This document shows, in pieces, positions 1 through 9,039 of a stretch of DNA of 64,000 nt; within the stretch, counting starts at the first letter, position 1; every line of letters begins with the position of its first letter. The stretch is from Rhodobacter sp. GTDB taxonomy: Bacteria > Pseudomonadota > Alphaproteobacteria > Rhodobacterales > Rhodobacteraceae. The notes below the pieces were generated by a model that searched no databases, was not told where the DNA came from, and worked only from the letters and a program-made list of their open reading frames with translations. The DNA lies in assembly GCA_022824145.1 (NCBI GenBank), contig JAJEAY010000194.1, positions 62,001 to 126,000 of the forward strand. The letters are read 5' to 3'. The translations under genes were made by a program, and so were the position numbers.

Positions 1-456
1 TATGCGCTCCAGAAATTTCTGCCGTTCGCTGTCTTCGACCAGCCCAAACCCGCGCCCCACCTGCCGCCGCGCGACGATCTCGGCGGCCGCGTCGTGATCG
101 TGGGACGGCACCAGCAAGGCGGTTGGTCCGAGGGATCGCACGGCCTCGCGGTTGGCCTGCACCACGTCGGCAGCGGTTTCCACAATGAGAAACCCGGAGG
201 ACAGGGCGATGACCGCGTCAGTGTCACACGCGGCGATCATCTCGTGGAAACAGCGCGCATTCTGGGTCACATAGTCGCGATAGCCAAACCGCGAAATGAA
301 GGTGCGAATGTTCTCAACGGTTTCGCAGAAATAGTCGTCGAGGTCGAGGAACACATACCCGAGGCGCGGCGCAAGCACGCGACCGGTCGTCGTCTTCCCG
401 ACGCCACCAGGGCCAATCAGGAACACACGTTCAGAGGAGGGACGGTTATCCTGCAT
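1..456 (-). CDS. Shikimate-kinase-like P-loop protein (partial, runs off left edge)
   Basis: The frame opens with ATG at 456 and is still open at base 1, so the C-terminus is missing. The product starts with a short leader, then a Walker A loop GPGGVGKTT (about residues 15-23) followed by LDLDDYF, the layout of shikimate kinase and related small kinases. Those kinases phosphorylate shikimate in aromatic amino acid synthesis, but the substrate here is not certain. The start overlaps the stop of the upstream JmjC/cupin remnant by 11 bp, so the two were once translationally coupled. It could be a specialised SKI-like kinase working with that oxygenase rather than housekeeping aroK. Confidence 0.65.
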   Translation of the reverse strand, partial: MQDNRPSSERVFLIGPGGVGKTTTGRVLAPRLGYVFLDLDDYFCETVENIRTFISRFGYRDYVTQNARCFHEMIAACDTDAVIALSSGFLIVETAADVVQANREAVRSLGPTALLVPSHDHDAAAEIVARRQVGRGFGLVEDSERQKFLERI

Positions 457-1368
457 AGGTGGGGTGGTCCGGTGATGGTGACGGGAGGATCCTGCTCTGC
501 GCCATGGCCTGTGGGGAAAAGCCAAGCTCTGACATCTCGCGCAGCGCATCGGCCAGCGTGGCCGTCAGCGCGCCGTTCACGTCATTGCCTTGGCTGATAA
601 GGGTGCGCAGCCGTTTGCGGAGCGCGTCGCAGCGACAGGCGTTCTCGGCCAGCCAGACGTGATAGTCATGCACATTGTCGAAGCGATAACTCACCGTCAT
701 GTGGAGCGAGGGGGCTTCAGCGGTTTCGACCAAATGCCATGTGCCCCGCGGCAGGAACATGGTGGCGCCCTGCGTAAGCAAGTGATCGCGGTCCCAGTGG
801 TCCGGCGCGTCCTCTGGTCGGCTTTTCACCACCGGGCTGGCCTCCCCGGGTAGATCTGGCGTCCCATCCGCCAGCGCTTGGCTCCTGCGAGCTGGAGCAC
901 GCTCAGATCATGTGTGTCGAAATGCGGATCGAAGCCGGGCACGGGGTGCGTGCTGTAATAGAGGTTCACCTGCACCCGGCAGCCCACCTGCCGCGCCGTT
1001 GCATCGGCGAAGCGGCGCACGGCGGGGTGCAACTCTTCCAAAAAGTTGATGTTCAGCGTGGCCCCGGCGTCGAGCACAGCGCAAAGTCTCTCCGGATCGA
1101 GCTGCGCCGCGACTCGCCCGCCGCCGCGCTTGGAAAGGTGGCAATAGGCCTTCTCCCGCACTGGCTGCTGTTCTTTCACGACACGCAGATAGGGACGCAT
1201 ATGGCCGATCAGCGGATTGCATCCTGTCGCGATCAATGCATGCAGATCGTCCATGCCAAAGAACGCTCCGAACCGCGCCGGGTCCGGGTCCGCCAGGATC
1301 GGCGCGCTAACCTCCTCGGGCGCAAGCTGGCGTGGATCAAGGCCGAGAATCCGGTCGACATCATCACA
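446..1368 (-). pseudogene. JmjC/cupin_4-type oxygenase, frameshifted
   Basis: Two overlapping frames together make one JmjC-like 2-oxoglutarate/Fe(II) oxygenase. The N-terminal part (1368 to about 845) carries the metal motif H-x-D in DPHFDTHDLSVLQLAG. The C-terminal part (832 to 446) carries the second iron histidine in FLPRGTWHLVE. The break lies in a GGGG run (minus strand, about 844-850): one extra G would join QIYPG to EASPVVKSRPED and restore a continuous product. No ATG, GTG or TTG lies in frame between the upstream stop (about 1371) and ATG 1254, so the N-terminus may also be damaged. Such proteins hydroxylate protein side chains. A sequencing error in the G run is the alternative to real decay. 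Confidence 0.6.
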
Positions 1369-1370
1369 TC

Positions 1371-1640
1371 AGTTCCTTTCCAAACGCTTGGAAACAGCCT
1401 TCGAACGGCATATCTCCCCCTCATCTCCTGCCGCGCGATGACGCCGTCGGGATACTGCGCTCGCCGAAACCATGGCCCGTCCACGAGATGCACTTCCCTG
1501 TAACCGACATCGCGCAGCAACCGCGCCTGATATGGTGTGCAGTAACCGTAGGGAACAGCCACCTTGTCGACCGCGAGGCCAAGCGCATCTTCCAAGCTCA
1601 AGTTAGACCGTGCATCCGGATCCCAAGTGCGATGCCATCC
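1371..1640 (-). pseudogene. Polysaccharide-deacetylase-like fragment
   Basis: A minus-strand frame reads a stretch like the C-terminal half of NodB-type deacetylases: NLSLEDALG, then VPYGYCTPYQARLLRDVGYR (compare PFG...LLREAGY) and VHLVDGPW. Residues after about position 1375 in this frame are low-complexity arginine-rich shadow of the JmjC gene. The N-terminal catalytic half (the HD and H-x3-H metal motifs) is absent, because the frame hits a TAA near 1645. I read it as a truncated remnant next to another broken gene. It could also be chance similarity. Confidence 0.3.
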
Positions 1641-1926
1641 TACAGCTTAGACGGCGGCGTCAAACAGGCTGCATCGAGTGAATTTGCTTTCCCGGGCTGT
1701 TCGGGAAGAATCCGCTGACTCTACTGGCGGGACAGCGGGATGTCGCTTCGCTCGGCGGGCTATTGTGGGAATTCAGAGAGAATCCGATCACAGGCTGGCC
1801 ACATTCCGAAACAGAGTTCAGGCCCGAACCTGCCAGCGGAACAAGCCTCGCGTAAAAAAAAGACAGTAACAGATCTACTGGCCGCATTGTCGGCAACCGA
1901 ACCGCCGCTGCGGCCAGGCTGACGGT
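1641..1926. other. Non-coding stretch, no gene seen
   Basis: Between the deacetylase remnant and the end of sulfatase 1. Short frames on both strands lack recognisable motifs and ribosome binding sites. No hairpin followed by a T-run was seen. Confidence 0.5.
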
Positions 1927-3564
1927 TCAGTCTCCGGCAACCGGTCTTCGTTTGGGCAATATCCCAGGATCCTTGCCTTTGGCGTCACCTTCATTCCAAT
2001 AGCCGATCAGAACGCCCAACTGTTCTTCCATTCCTGTCATTCTGACATTGTGCTCTTCCGACCAGGTTTCCCGCTGCCTGTACCGAAGCGCCCAGTCCGC
2101 AAGATGATCGGCCATCATCTGGCGGACTCCCTTATGTTCGGCGCTGAGACCAAGATCGACCAGTTCGTCGGGATCATTTTCCAGATCGAACAGCACAGGC
2201 GGATATCCGGGAGCATGCACGTATTTCCACCTTTCGGTGGCAACCATATAAGTCCGGCAGTCAAGAGGCATCCTTCCCGTCTCGGGCCGGAACACCTGGC
2301 AGGAATAATCGTACTCGCTCACGGAATAGCTGCGCCATTCGATGTCCTCACCCCGGATTCTTGGCATAAGCGAACGCCCGTCCAGAATGTTTCTAGCCAC
2401 TTCGCCACCTTGGTGCTCAATGAATGTCGGCAGAAGGTCAATCGCCTCGACCAGGGAATCGTCAACCGTGCCTCGCGTGGTATCGGCCGCCTCGCTCGGG
2501 TCCGCGACGATCAACGGAATCCTGACGGATGGGTTGTGGAAATAGTCCTTGTCACCCATCCAGTGGTCACCCAGATAGTCGCCGTGATCGGAGGTGAATA
2601 CGACCATCGTATCGTCGAGCAGCCCACGCTTCCCCATGAACTCGAACAGAATCCCGAGCTGGTCATCGATCTGCGATATCAGCCCCATGTAAACTGGAAT
2701 GACCGTCTCGCGAGCGGTGTCCTTGCCAAAGGTCTTGCCGGCGACCCTCTCCATGAAGAGTTTCATGAGCGGATTGGTGTCCGCCAGCTCACCCTCAGAC
2801 CTGATCGCGGGAACGACGTCCTCCGCCGAGTACATATCGTTGTAAGGCGCGGGCGCGACGTAGGGCCAATGGGGTTTGATATAGGACAGATGAAGCAGCC
2901 ACGGTTTTTCCCCGTCGTCCTCCGCCAGAAACTCCATTGCCCGCCTGGTCATGTATGGCGTTTCCGAGTCTTCATCCGTGACCCGCGCCGGCAAATCGAC
3001 GCAGTCGTTGAAAAAGCCGGATCGAACTCCTTCATCCGTTTGCACGGCATTTGCCACCCAATGCCATGGGTTGTCGTCTTCCGCGTATCCTTTGGATCTA
3101 AGGTATTGGTTGTAGACGACGTCGGGGCGAACCATCGAATCCGGATGCACCCCGTCATCGCGTTCATAAGTCTCAAAGCCGGCCTGCGCATGGTGTACGC
3201 CGACGGCGCTGTCCGCTTCCACGCCAAGTCGTTTCATACCTTCCCGGTCGGCAATCATATGTGTCTTGCCCACCAGGACAGTCCGCATTCCCAGTGGATT
3301 CAAGTGGTGACCGATATTCCGCTCGCCGATGCGAAGCGGCGCGAAGTTGGACGCGGATCCGTGCGACGACACATAGCGGCCGGTATAGAAGCTCATGCGT
3401 GACGGGCCGCAGATCGGCGACTGGCAATAGGTGTTGGAAAACGTAACCCCCCTCGCGGCCAACGCGTCGATGTTTGGGGTCTTGATCGTTGGATGCCCGG
3501 TGCAGCCGAGGTAATCGAACCTAAGCTGATCGCACATGATGAAGAGTATGTTCCTGCGTGCCAT
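1927..3564 (-). CDS. Type I sulfatase / phosphonate-monoester-hydrolase-like
   Basis: Alkaline-phosphatase-superfamily sulfatase of 545 aa that hydrolyses a sulfate ester, or possibly a phosphonate monoester. Visible features: N-terminal metal site NILFIMCDQLRFDYLGC, the formylglycine signature C-G-P-S-R followed by TGR, KPHWPYVAP in mid-protein, and the second metal site TSDHGDYLGDH near residue 330. The C-terminal part (WKYVHAPGYPPVLFDLENDP) resembles phosphonate monoester hydrolases. ATG 3564 is preferred over GTG 3573 because AGAGG sits about 9 nt upstream of it. No signal peptide, so cytoplasmic. Divergent from the alkylsulfatase-like gene, with two GGATCC palindromes between them. The cysteine-type motif needs a formylglycine-generating enzyme, which is not in this window. 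Confidence 0.9.
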   Translation of the reverse strand: MARRNILFIMCDQLRFDYLGCTGHPTIKTPNIDALAARGVTFSNTYCQSPICGPSRMSFYTGRYVSSHGSASNFAPLRIGERNIGHHLNPLGMRTVLVGKTHMIADREGMKRLGVEADSAVGVHHAQAGFETYERDDGVHPDSMVRPDVVYNQYLRSKGYAEDDNPWHWVANAVQTDEGVRSGFFNDCVDLPARVTDEDSETPYMTRRAMEFLAEDDGEKPWLLHLSYIKPHWPYVAPAPYNDMYSAEDVVPAIRSEGELADTNPLMKLFMERVAGKTFGKDTARETVIPVYMGLISQIDDQLGILFEFMGKRGLLDDTMVVFTSDHGDYLGDHWMGDKDYFHNPSVRIPLIVADPSEAADTTRGTVDDSLVEAIDLLPTFIEHQGGEVARNILDGRSLMPRIRGEDIEWRSYSVSEYDYSCQVFRPETGRMPLDCRTYMVATERWKYVHAPGYPPVLFDLENDPDELVDLGLSAEHKGVRQMMADHLADWALRYRQRETWSEEHNVRMTGMEEQLGVLIGYWNEGDAKGKDPGILPKRRPVAGD

Positions 3565-3608
3565 GCGGGTCACCCTCTATCTTCTGAATCCAGAGCCGTA
3601 TCGCATTC

Positions 3609-3682
3609 TTGGGATCCTAAATCAATGCGTGGACAGAGCGTGAGGGAACATGGGCCGATCTTCTTGCATTCAGGATCCCAAA
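3609..3682. promoter_or_regulatory. Paired GGATCC-centred palindromes in a divergent promoter
   Basis: Two copies of a TTTGGGATCCYAAA-like palindrome: TTGGGATCCTAAA at 3609-3621 and AGGATCCCAAA at 3672-3682, with centres 61 bp apart. They lie between the divergent sulfatase 1 and alkylsulfatase-like genes. The same motif pair occurs upstream of the TAXI-TRAP operon (10220-10296). The shape suits a dimeric GntR/FadR-type repressor bound at two sites. The regulator itself is not identified in the window. Confidence 0.55.
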
Positions 3683-3732
3683 CCGGTACGGGATTTCATG
3701 CGACTGATGCGGTGACATATGGAGGAGCGCCG

Positions 3733-5004
3733 ATGCACCCCGAACTGCAGGCCCACCCTGAATACTTCGAGAAAGAGATAGTTCAGATTGCGGACAACGT
3801 CTATCAGGCTTTCGGGTTTGCCGCGTCGAACGTGTACATGATTGTCGGGGACGGCGGAGTTGTCATCATTGACACGACGGAAACAACAACTGCCGCCGAA
3901 AACATTCTGGCAGAGTTCCGCAGGATCACCGATCTGCCGGTAAAGACAATAATCCTGACGCATTCCCACCGCGACCATGTCTCTGGCGCAAGCGTTTTCG
4001 CTGCGGGCGAAAGCCCGGAAATCCTTGCGAGCGACAGATCGTCCGAAGACTCGCTGCTCGAAGAGACCAGACATCCCCGAGCCGTAAAGGCAATGCAGGT
4101 GCGCACAAAACGCCAGTTCGGCATCGGACTGTCATACCCTGACGAAATCATCGGCATCGGGGTTGGGCCAGGCAACCGGCCGCTCAAGGGCATGGGTGCA
4201 GGCATCCTCCCTCCAACCCGCCGCATTGGCGGCGAAGGCGAGACTGTAACGACCTGCGGCATCAAGCTCGAACTGGCGATGGCGCCCGGAGAGTCTCCCG
4301 ACCATATGGTCGTCTGGTATGCCAACAGGAAAGTTCTGTTCAGCGGAGACAACTTCTATCGCTCGTTCCCGAACCTCTACGCAATTCGCGGGACCGAATA
4401 TCGGGATTTTGACGGCTGGGCGGACACGCTGGACCAGTTGATGGCGTTTGGGCCCGAAGTGCTTGCGCCCGGCCACACCAAGGCGGTTATGGGTGCAGAC
4501 ACCGTTAGGGAAGTGCTGACTGACTATCGGGATGCGATTCGCCATGTCATCACGGAAACCCGAGAGGGCATGGATGCAGGCAAAACGATTGACGAGCTTG
4601 CGCATAGCGTAAAGCTGCCACCGGAGCTCGGGGAGAAGCCTTACCTGCGCGAATACTACGGGCGGGTCGAGTTCGCAGTCCGCGCTTACTTCGTGGGGAC
4701 GATGGGATGGTTCGACGGCAACCCCACCTCGCTCAGCCCGCTGTCGCCGGCAGATGAAGCGAAACGCTTCATTGAACTTGCCGGCGGGACGGAGGCTGTC
4801 ATGAAAGCCGTCGAACAAGCGCGTGCGGATGAAGATTACCAATGGGCACTTCAGCTGGTTGACCGGCTGATCCATACCGGCCACGGCGGCGAAAACACCA
4901 AGGCGATCAAGGCTGAACTTCTAAGAATGCACGCCCAATCCCAGATCAACTGCCCGACGCGGCACTATTACATTCAGTCGGCGAAGGAACTGGAACAGGG
5001 CTAG
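3733..5004 (+). CDS. Metallo-beta-lactamase-fold alkylsulfatase-like hydrolase (short form)
   Basis: 423 aa, starting at ATG 3733 with a strong GGAGGAG 5 nt upstream; the longer upstream frame is antisense to sulfatase 1. The zinc motif THSHRDH, then SGDNFYRSFPNLYAIRGTEY and GRVEFAVRAYFVGTMGWFDG match secondary/primary alkyl sulfatases of the SdsA1 type, which cut alkyl sulfate esters. Family members are usually about 650 aa with a dimerisation domain and a C-terminal SCP-2-like domain. This protein ends just after NCPTRHYYIQSAKEL and so lacks SCP-2. No signal peptide is visible. It converges with sulfatase 2; the two stop codons share the palindrome CTAG at 5001-5004. Confidence 0.85.
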   Translation: MHPELQAHPEYFEKEIVQIADNVYQAFGFAASNVYMIVGDGGVVIIDTTETTTAAENILAEFRRITDLPVKTIILTHSHRDHVSGASVFAAGESPEILASDRSSEDSLLEETRHPRAVKAMQVRTKRQFGIGLSYPDEIIGIGVGPGNRPLKGMGAGILPPTRRIGGEGETVTTCGIKLELAMAPGESPDHMVVWYANRKVLFSGDNFYRSFPNLYAIRGTEYRDFDGWADTLDQLMAFGPEVLAPGHTKAVMGADTVREVLTDYRDAIRHVITETREGMDAGKTIDELAHSVKLPPELGEKPYLREYYGRVEFAVRAYFVGTMGWFDGNPTSLSPLSPADEAKRFIELAGGTEAVMKAVEQARADEDYQWALQLVDRLIHTGHGGENTKAIKAELLRMHAQSQINCPTRHYYIQSAKELEQG

Positions 5005-6584
5005 GCCTCCGCTGTTGGCAGAGGCACCCGGTCGGCAACTGCGATTTCCATCTCGGCAAGCCGTTCGATCAATTGGCTCCTGATCCCGGCATGTGCCGCA
5101 CTGTCCCAAAGGTTGGTCATTTCGCCCGGATCATCCACAAGATCGAACAGCTCGTTCGGGCACTTGCCGAGATAGATCGACAGCCGCCAGCGATCATGGA
5201 TGATCGTGTGGACGCGTGGACGAGGGCCAAATGCTTCCTGTGTACGCTGTGTTTCGTATTGGATGTGCGCCGCCTCGCGCCCCAGACCGCCTGCAACCGA
5301 CAGAACAGCGCCCTGCATTCCAACCGGCGCCTCGACCCTTGCGTGCTCGAGAATCGTCGTGCCGATATCCAGTGTCTGCGCAATTGCCTGACTGCGTTCG
5401 CCTTTGGCGCCCTTCGGGTCGGACCAGATGAACGGCACGTGAGTAAGTGAATCATACTGCTCCGCGCCCTTGAACAGCAGCCGATGTTCACCGAGATGGT
5501 CGCCGTGGTCGGACGTGAAGATCTGGACCGTTCCGTCATGGAGACCGGCGTCCTTGACCGCTTCCCGGATACGCCCGACCGCATCGTCGATCATGGCGAT
5601 CATGCCGCAGGTCAAAGCGCGCGCCTCAAGCGCCTCCTGCTTCGAAACGGCAAGAGAATAGCCCGTATTTTGACCCAGCGTCCTGTCACGTGCACGATCC
5701 CGCTCCGCGATTCTTATATACTCCGGTGGCTCCCAGTCATTGGCGGTGTACGCCAGAGGCACCGGCATCTCTTCCGGCTTGTACATGTCCCAATACCTGC
5801 CGGGCGGGTTGAACGGATGATGCGGGTCGGGCCAGGACACCATCAGGAAAAACGGTTTTGGATTGCCTTTCCTGCCTTCGATCCATTCGCGCGCGCGCTC
5901 AGCGATGTAGCTCGTGGAGTACCTGTCTTCCGGGATCTTTGTGCGAATGGCCTGCGGACAGCTGTAGTCGTGCGGTAGCTGGTCTTCGCGCCCGCGCAGG
6001 GGAATGATTTCGGGAGCTTCGTCTTTCAGCCACAGCTCGTAGTCACCCCCCGTATTCGTGCCATGCCGTAACACAGAATCGTAGTGGTCGAACCCATAGA
6101 ACGGGGTAGGAACCTTTGGATTGTCCCGTATCCAAAACGGCTGCCGCTCGTATTGATACTCCGCACTGTCCAGATCCGAACGAATGGCGACAGCGAGGTC
6201 TTCGGGCGGCGGTGCATAGCCTTCCCGCCACACGGGCGGCTCGATCTGCACAGTCCGGTTCGAGACGTTCTGCAAATGGCTCTTTCCTATGAGCGCGGTG
6301 TCATATCCGGCGGCGCGCAGGACGTCGACAAATGTGACATTCTCATGTGCCAGTGGCACGCCAAGCGACCGGACGCCGTGACTCGACGGCATGCGGCAGG
6401 TCAACAGACTGGCGCGGTTCGGCATGCATACAGGCGACGCAACGTAGAATCGGTCGAAATTCACGCCATCTTGCGCCAACTCGTCGACATTCGGAGTACG
6501 CAGAACGGGATGTCCGTTACAGCCCAGATGGTCAAACCGCTGCTGATCGGTGATGAAGAGGATGTAGCTCGGGCGTTCTGTCAT
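5001..6584 (-). CDS. Type I sulfatase with altered LTGR motif
   Basis: 527 aa sulfatase. Metal site ILFITDQQRFDHLGCNGHP at the N-terminus, formylglycine core C-M-P-N-R, and TSDHGDHLGEHRLLFKG for the second half of the metal site. After the core the usual L-T-G-R reads L-T-C-R, an unusual Gly to Cys change beside the modification site. The core C-x-P-x-R is intact, so activation is still expected. ATG 6584 is taken; GTG 6602 gives six more residues, and neither has a clear ribosome site. It is the last gene of an operon with the TAXI-TRAP transporter (28 bp from the permease), suggesting that the transporter brings in its organosulfate substrate. Confidence 0.88.
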   Translation of the reverse strand: MTERPSYILFITDQQRFDHLGCNGHPVLRTPNVDELAQDGVNFDRFYVASPVCMPNRASLLTCRMPSSHGVRSLGVPLAHENVTFVDVLRAAGYDTALIGKSHLQNVSNRTVQIEPPVWREGYAPPPEDLAVAIRSDLDSAEYQYERQPFWIRDNPKVPTPFYGFDHYDSVLRHGTNTGGDYELWLKDEAPEIIPLRGREDQLPHDYSCPQAIRTKIPEDRYSTSYIAERAREWIEGRKGNPKPFFLMVSWPDPHHPFNPPGRYWDMYKPEEMPVPLAYTANDWEPPEYIRIAERDRARDRTLGQNTGYSLAVSKQEALEARALTCGMIAMIDDAVGRIREAVKDAGLHDGTVQIFTSDHGDHLGEHRLLFKGAEQYDSLTHVPFIWSDPKGAKGERSQAIAQTLDIGTTILEHARVEAPVGMQGAVLSVAGGLGREAAHIQYETQRTQEAFGPRPRVHTIIHDRWRLSIYLGKCPNELFDLVDDPGEMTNLWDSAAHAGIRSQLIERLAEMEIAVADRVPLPTAEA

Positions 6585-6612
6585 TCGCTGGTTCCGGGAC
6601 ACTGCACCGCCG

Positions 6613-8949
6613 TTATATCCGCAAAGCTGGCCTGCTGCGAACCACGTGAAGCGCGATCAGGACAGCCGCCGCAATCAATGCCGGTCCATATATCTCGATG
6701 GGACGGAACAGGATAAGAACCGCCAGAACCAATCTCGTCGCGATTTCGATTGCTGACAAGGCCTTTCGGTCAAATGCGGCCAATGCACCGGACACCAGAT
6801 ACAGCGCAAGCCCTACCCGCCCGATCAGGATCGCAAGCCAGCCAATGTCAATGTCGCCATCGTAACCCGCAATGAAGCGTCCGGTATGGGGATCAAGAAC
6901 CGCCTTATCGATCAGCAGAAGCTCAGGATAGACGGAAAACACGAACGGAACGGTGAACAGGACGATTCCCGACCTAACAGCCGAAAACCCTGTTTTCATT
7001 GGATCGGCTTTGGTGATGGTCGAGGCCGCGAACGCCGCCAGCGCCACCGGCGGGGTGATGGCCGACGCAACCGCAAAGTAGAAAATGAACATATGCGCGG
7101 TGAACGTCGCCAGGCCAAGGCCCACCAGCATCGGCCCCATCAGCAGCGCGACATTGATGTAGGCCGGAACCGCTGGCATCCCCATTCCGAGCAGAACGGC
7201 CAAGAGCATTGTCAGGAACAGGGCGAAGAGCTGGAAGCCCATCGAACCGACCCCGATGTCGAAGGACTTCAGGAAACCAAGAACATCCACGGCCACGAAC
7301 TTTGCCAGACCTGTGAAGTTGAGGCAAACATCGATCACGGTCACAGCAAGGAACATCAGGTATAGCGTGGAAACCGTCACACCTGCCTTTGCCAGCCCAT
7401 CGAAAATCTTTCCGGGCCGAGTCCGGAACTCCCGGTCAAGAAACATCAGGACCAGGAGCAGCATCACCGCCCACCAACCAGCCGCGCTTGCGTCACCAGC
7501 CGCATTCTGGAAAAGCTCGATGATCCAAGGCAGCGAAATGACCTTGCACGCATCGCCGTTCATTTCCACAACCGCGCCCAACAGGATGGAAATCGCGCTG
7601 CAGCCGATCCCGTCCTTCGGTGTCAGCAGAAGAACAAGCACCAGGAGCACGGGCGCAAATATCTGAACCAGATGCACTTTCTCATCGCGGTTCAAACGCA
7701 TGTCGTCCGACAGTTCACCTACCGACTGGATATTCTGTTTGCGCGCCTGAAAGACCACGGAGAGGAACAGGCAGAAGAAGTAGAAGAGCGCGGGAATTGC
7801 GGCGGCAATGATGATTTCGCGGTACGGAACCCCGGTCAGCGACGCCATGATGAAAGCCGCCACACCCATGATCGGCGGCATGATCGACCCGCCTGAGGAC
7901 GCCGCCGCCTCAACACCGCCGGCGAACACTTTGGAAAACCCGCGCTTTAGCATCATCGGGATGGTGAGCACTCCGGTAGACAGCACATTGACCACCGGAC
8001 CGCCTGTAATTGTGCCGAACATCGCGGACGACACGACAGCCGCATGGGCTGGACCGCCGCGCAGGTTTCGGGTCACGGCAAAGGCAAGCTTGATCAGCGC
8101 CTTCCCGCCTGCACATTGCCCGAAGAGGGCACCAAGAATGATGTAGGGAAAAACCAATAGCAGCAGCACGTTGATAAAGCGCCCGAGAAGCCCGGCGGTA
8201 TTGTTGATAAGCGCGTCACGCACGAACTCACGGCCTGAAGTGAGACTTCGCGGTTCCTCGCTGCTCAGGATCGTTATGAGGTACTTGTTCTGGTCCTCGG
8301 CGCCAAACAGATACCAGTTCATGACGGTGCCGAAGGTGTAGGTCGCGATCAGGATCGACACCAGGACAAGAGGAAGCCCCCAAACGTTGATGTTGTAGGC
8401 AAGGAAAATGACGGTTGCCCCGAACAGAATGATCGGAAGCAGGCGTCCCGTTGTGTTCAGGCAGGCTGGATCATCAGCTGTTTCGGGAATGGGAAGGCCA
8501 AGAAGCTCTGCATATTCGATGTCAGACTTCAATGCCTGCGCCACCAGACGCTCCCTGTCGCCGGTGTACATGTCATAAAGGCAGACGGCCTCTAACTCGA
8601 TCAGGTAGCTCAGGGATACTGTCGCTGCGGCAACAACCAAACCGACATCAAGAAGCAATCCAAACCAGCGCCGGACGGGCGTCCGGTTCGTCCAGCTTCG
8701 CCACATTGAATGCTTCAAGGCGACGATCAGCATCATCCAGACAAAAACGAGCGGATAAAGCCATTCGGTCGGAAAGCGCCGGATCTTGAAGAAGTCCAAT
8801 CCAGTCACGGATTTCCAGAGTCCGTCCCATCCCGGAATTGCCGGCGTCACATTCAGGAGGCCCAGCAGAACCAGCAGGAACCCCAGCCAGTAGACCAACC
8901 GCTCCACAGAAGCTTCCGGAGTTTTCTGAGAATTTGCCTGATCGGTCAT
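6613..8949 (-). CDS. TAXI-type TRAP transporter fused permease
   Basis: 778 aa polytopic membrane protein that joins the small (4 TM) and large (12 TM) TRAP permease subunits in one chain, as is usual for TAXI systems. An N-terminal hydrophobic block (residues about 20-110) is followed by the large-subunit signatures AAASSGGSIMPPIMGVAAFIMA and GMGMPAVPAYINVALL. It imports an organic anion with a sodium or proton gradient. It follows the TAXI binding protein by 90 bp and precedes sulfatase 2, all on one strand, so one operon is likely. The substrate is unknown; sulfated organics are plausible from context. Confidence 0.92.
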   Translation of the reverse strand: MTDQANSQKTPEASVERLVYWLGFLLVLLGLLNVTPAIPGWDGLWKSVTGLDFFKIRRFPTEWLYPLVFVWMMLIVALKHSMWRSWTNRTPVRRWFGLLLDVGLVVAAATVSLSYLIELEAVCLYDMYTGDRERLVAQALKSDIEYAELLGLPIPETADDPACLNTTGRLLPIILFGATVIFLAYNINVWGLPLVLVSILIATYTFGTVMNWYLFGAEDQNKYLITILSSEEPRSLTSGREFVRDALINNTAGLLGRFINVLLLLVFPYIILGALFGQCAGGKALIKLAFAVTRNLRGGPAHAAVVSSAMFGTITGGPVVNVLSTGVLTIPMMLKRGFSKVFAGGVEAAASSGGSIMPPIMGVAAFIMASLTGVPYREIIIAAAIPALFYFFCLFLSVVFQARKQNIQSVGELSDDMRLNRDEKVHLVQIFAPVLLVLVLLLTPKDGIGCSAISILLGAVVEMNGDACKVISLPWIIELFQNAAGDASAAGWWAVMLLLVLMFLDREFRTRPGKIFDGLAKAGVTVSTLYLMFLAVTVIDVCLNFTGLAKFVAVDVLGFLKSFDIGVGSMGFQLFALFLTMLLAVLLGMGMPAVPAYINVALLMGPMLVGLGLATFTAHMFIFYFAVASAITPPVALAAFAASTITKADPMKTGFSAVRSGIVLFTVPFVFSVYPELLLIDKAVLDPHTGRFIAGYDGDIDIGWLAILIGRVGLALYLVSGALAAFDRKALSAIEIATRLVLAVLILFRPIEIYGPALIAAAVLIALHVVRSRPALRI

Positions 8950-9039
8950 TTCGGCTCGGCTGGCGGGACGCTCGAAGGGTTCATGACACCAGCGCGGGCG
9001 GCGTCCTCGGCCGCCCGACGCACTTGCCTGTCTGCGCCT

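Noticed and set aside
1617..1627. GGATCCCAAG upstream of the deacetylase remnant as an operator
   Set aside because: Lacks the AT-rich left arm and has no paired site.
2050..3402. Long plus-strand frame (450 codons) opposite sulfatase 1
   Set aside because: It is the antisense shadow of a clear sulfatase gene and shows no family motif or ribosome site.
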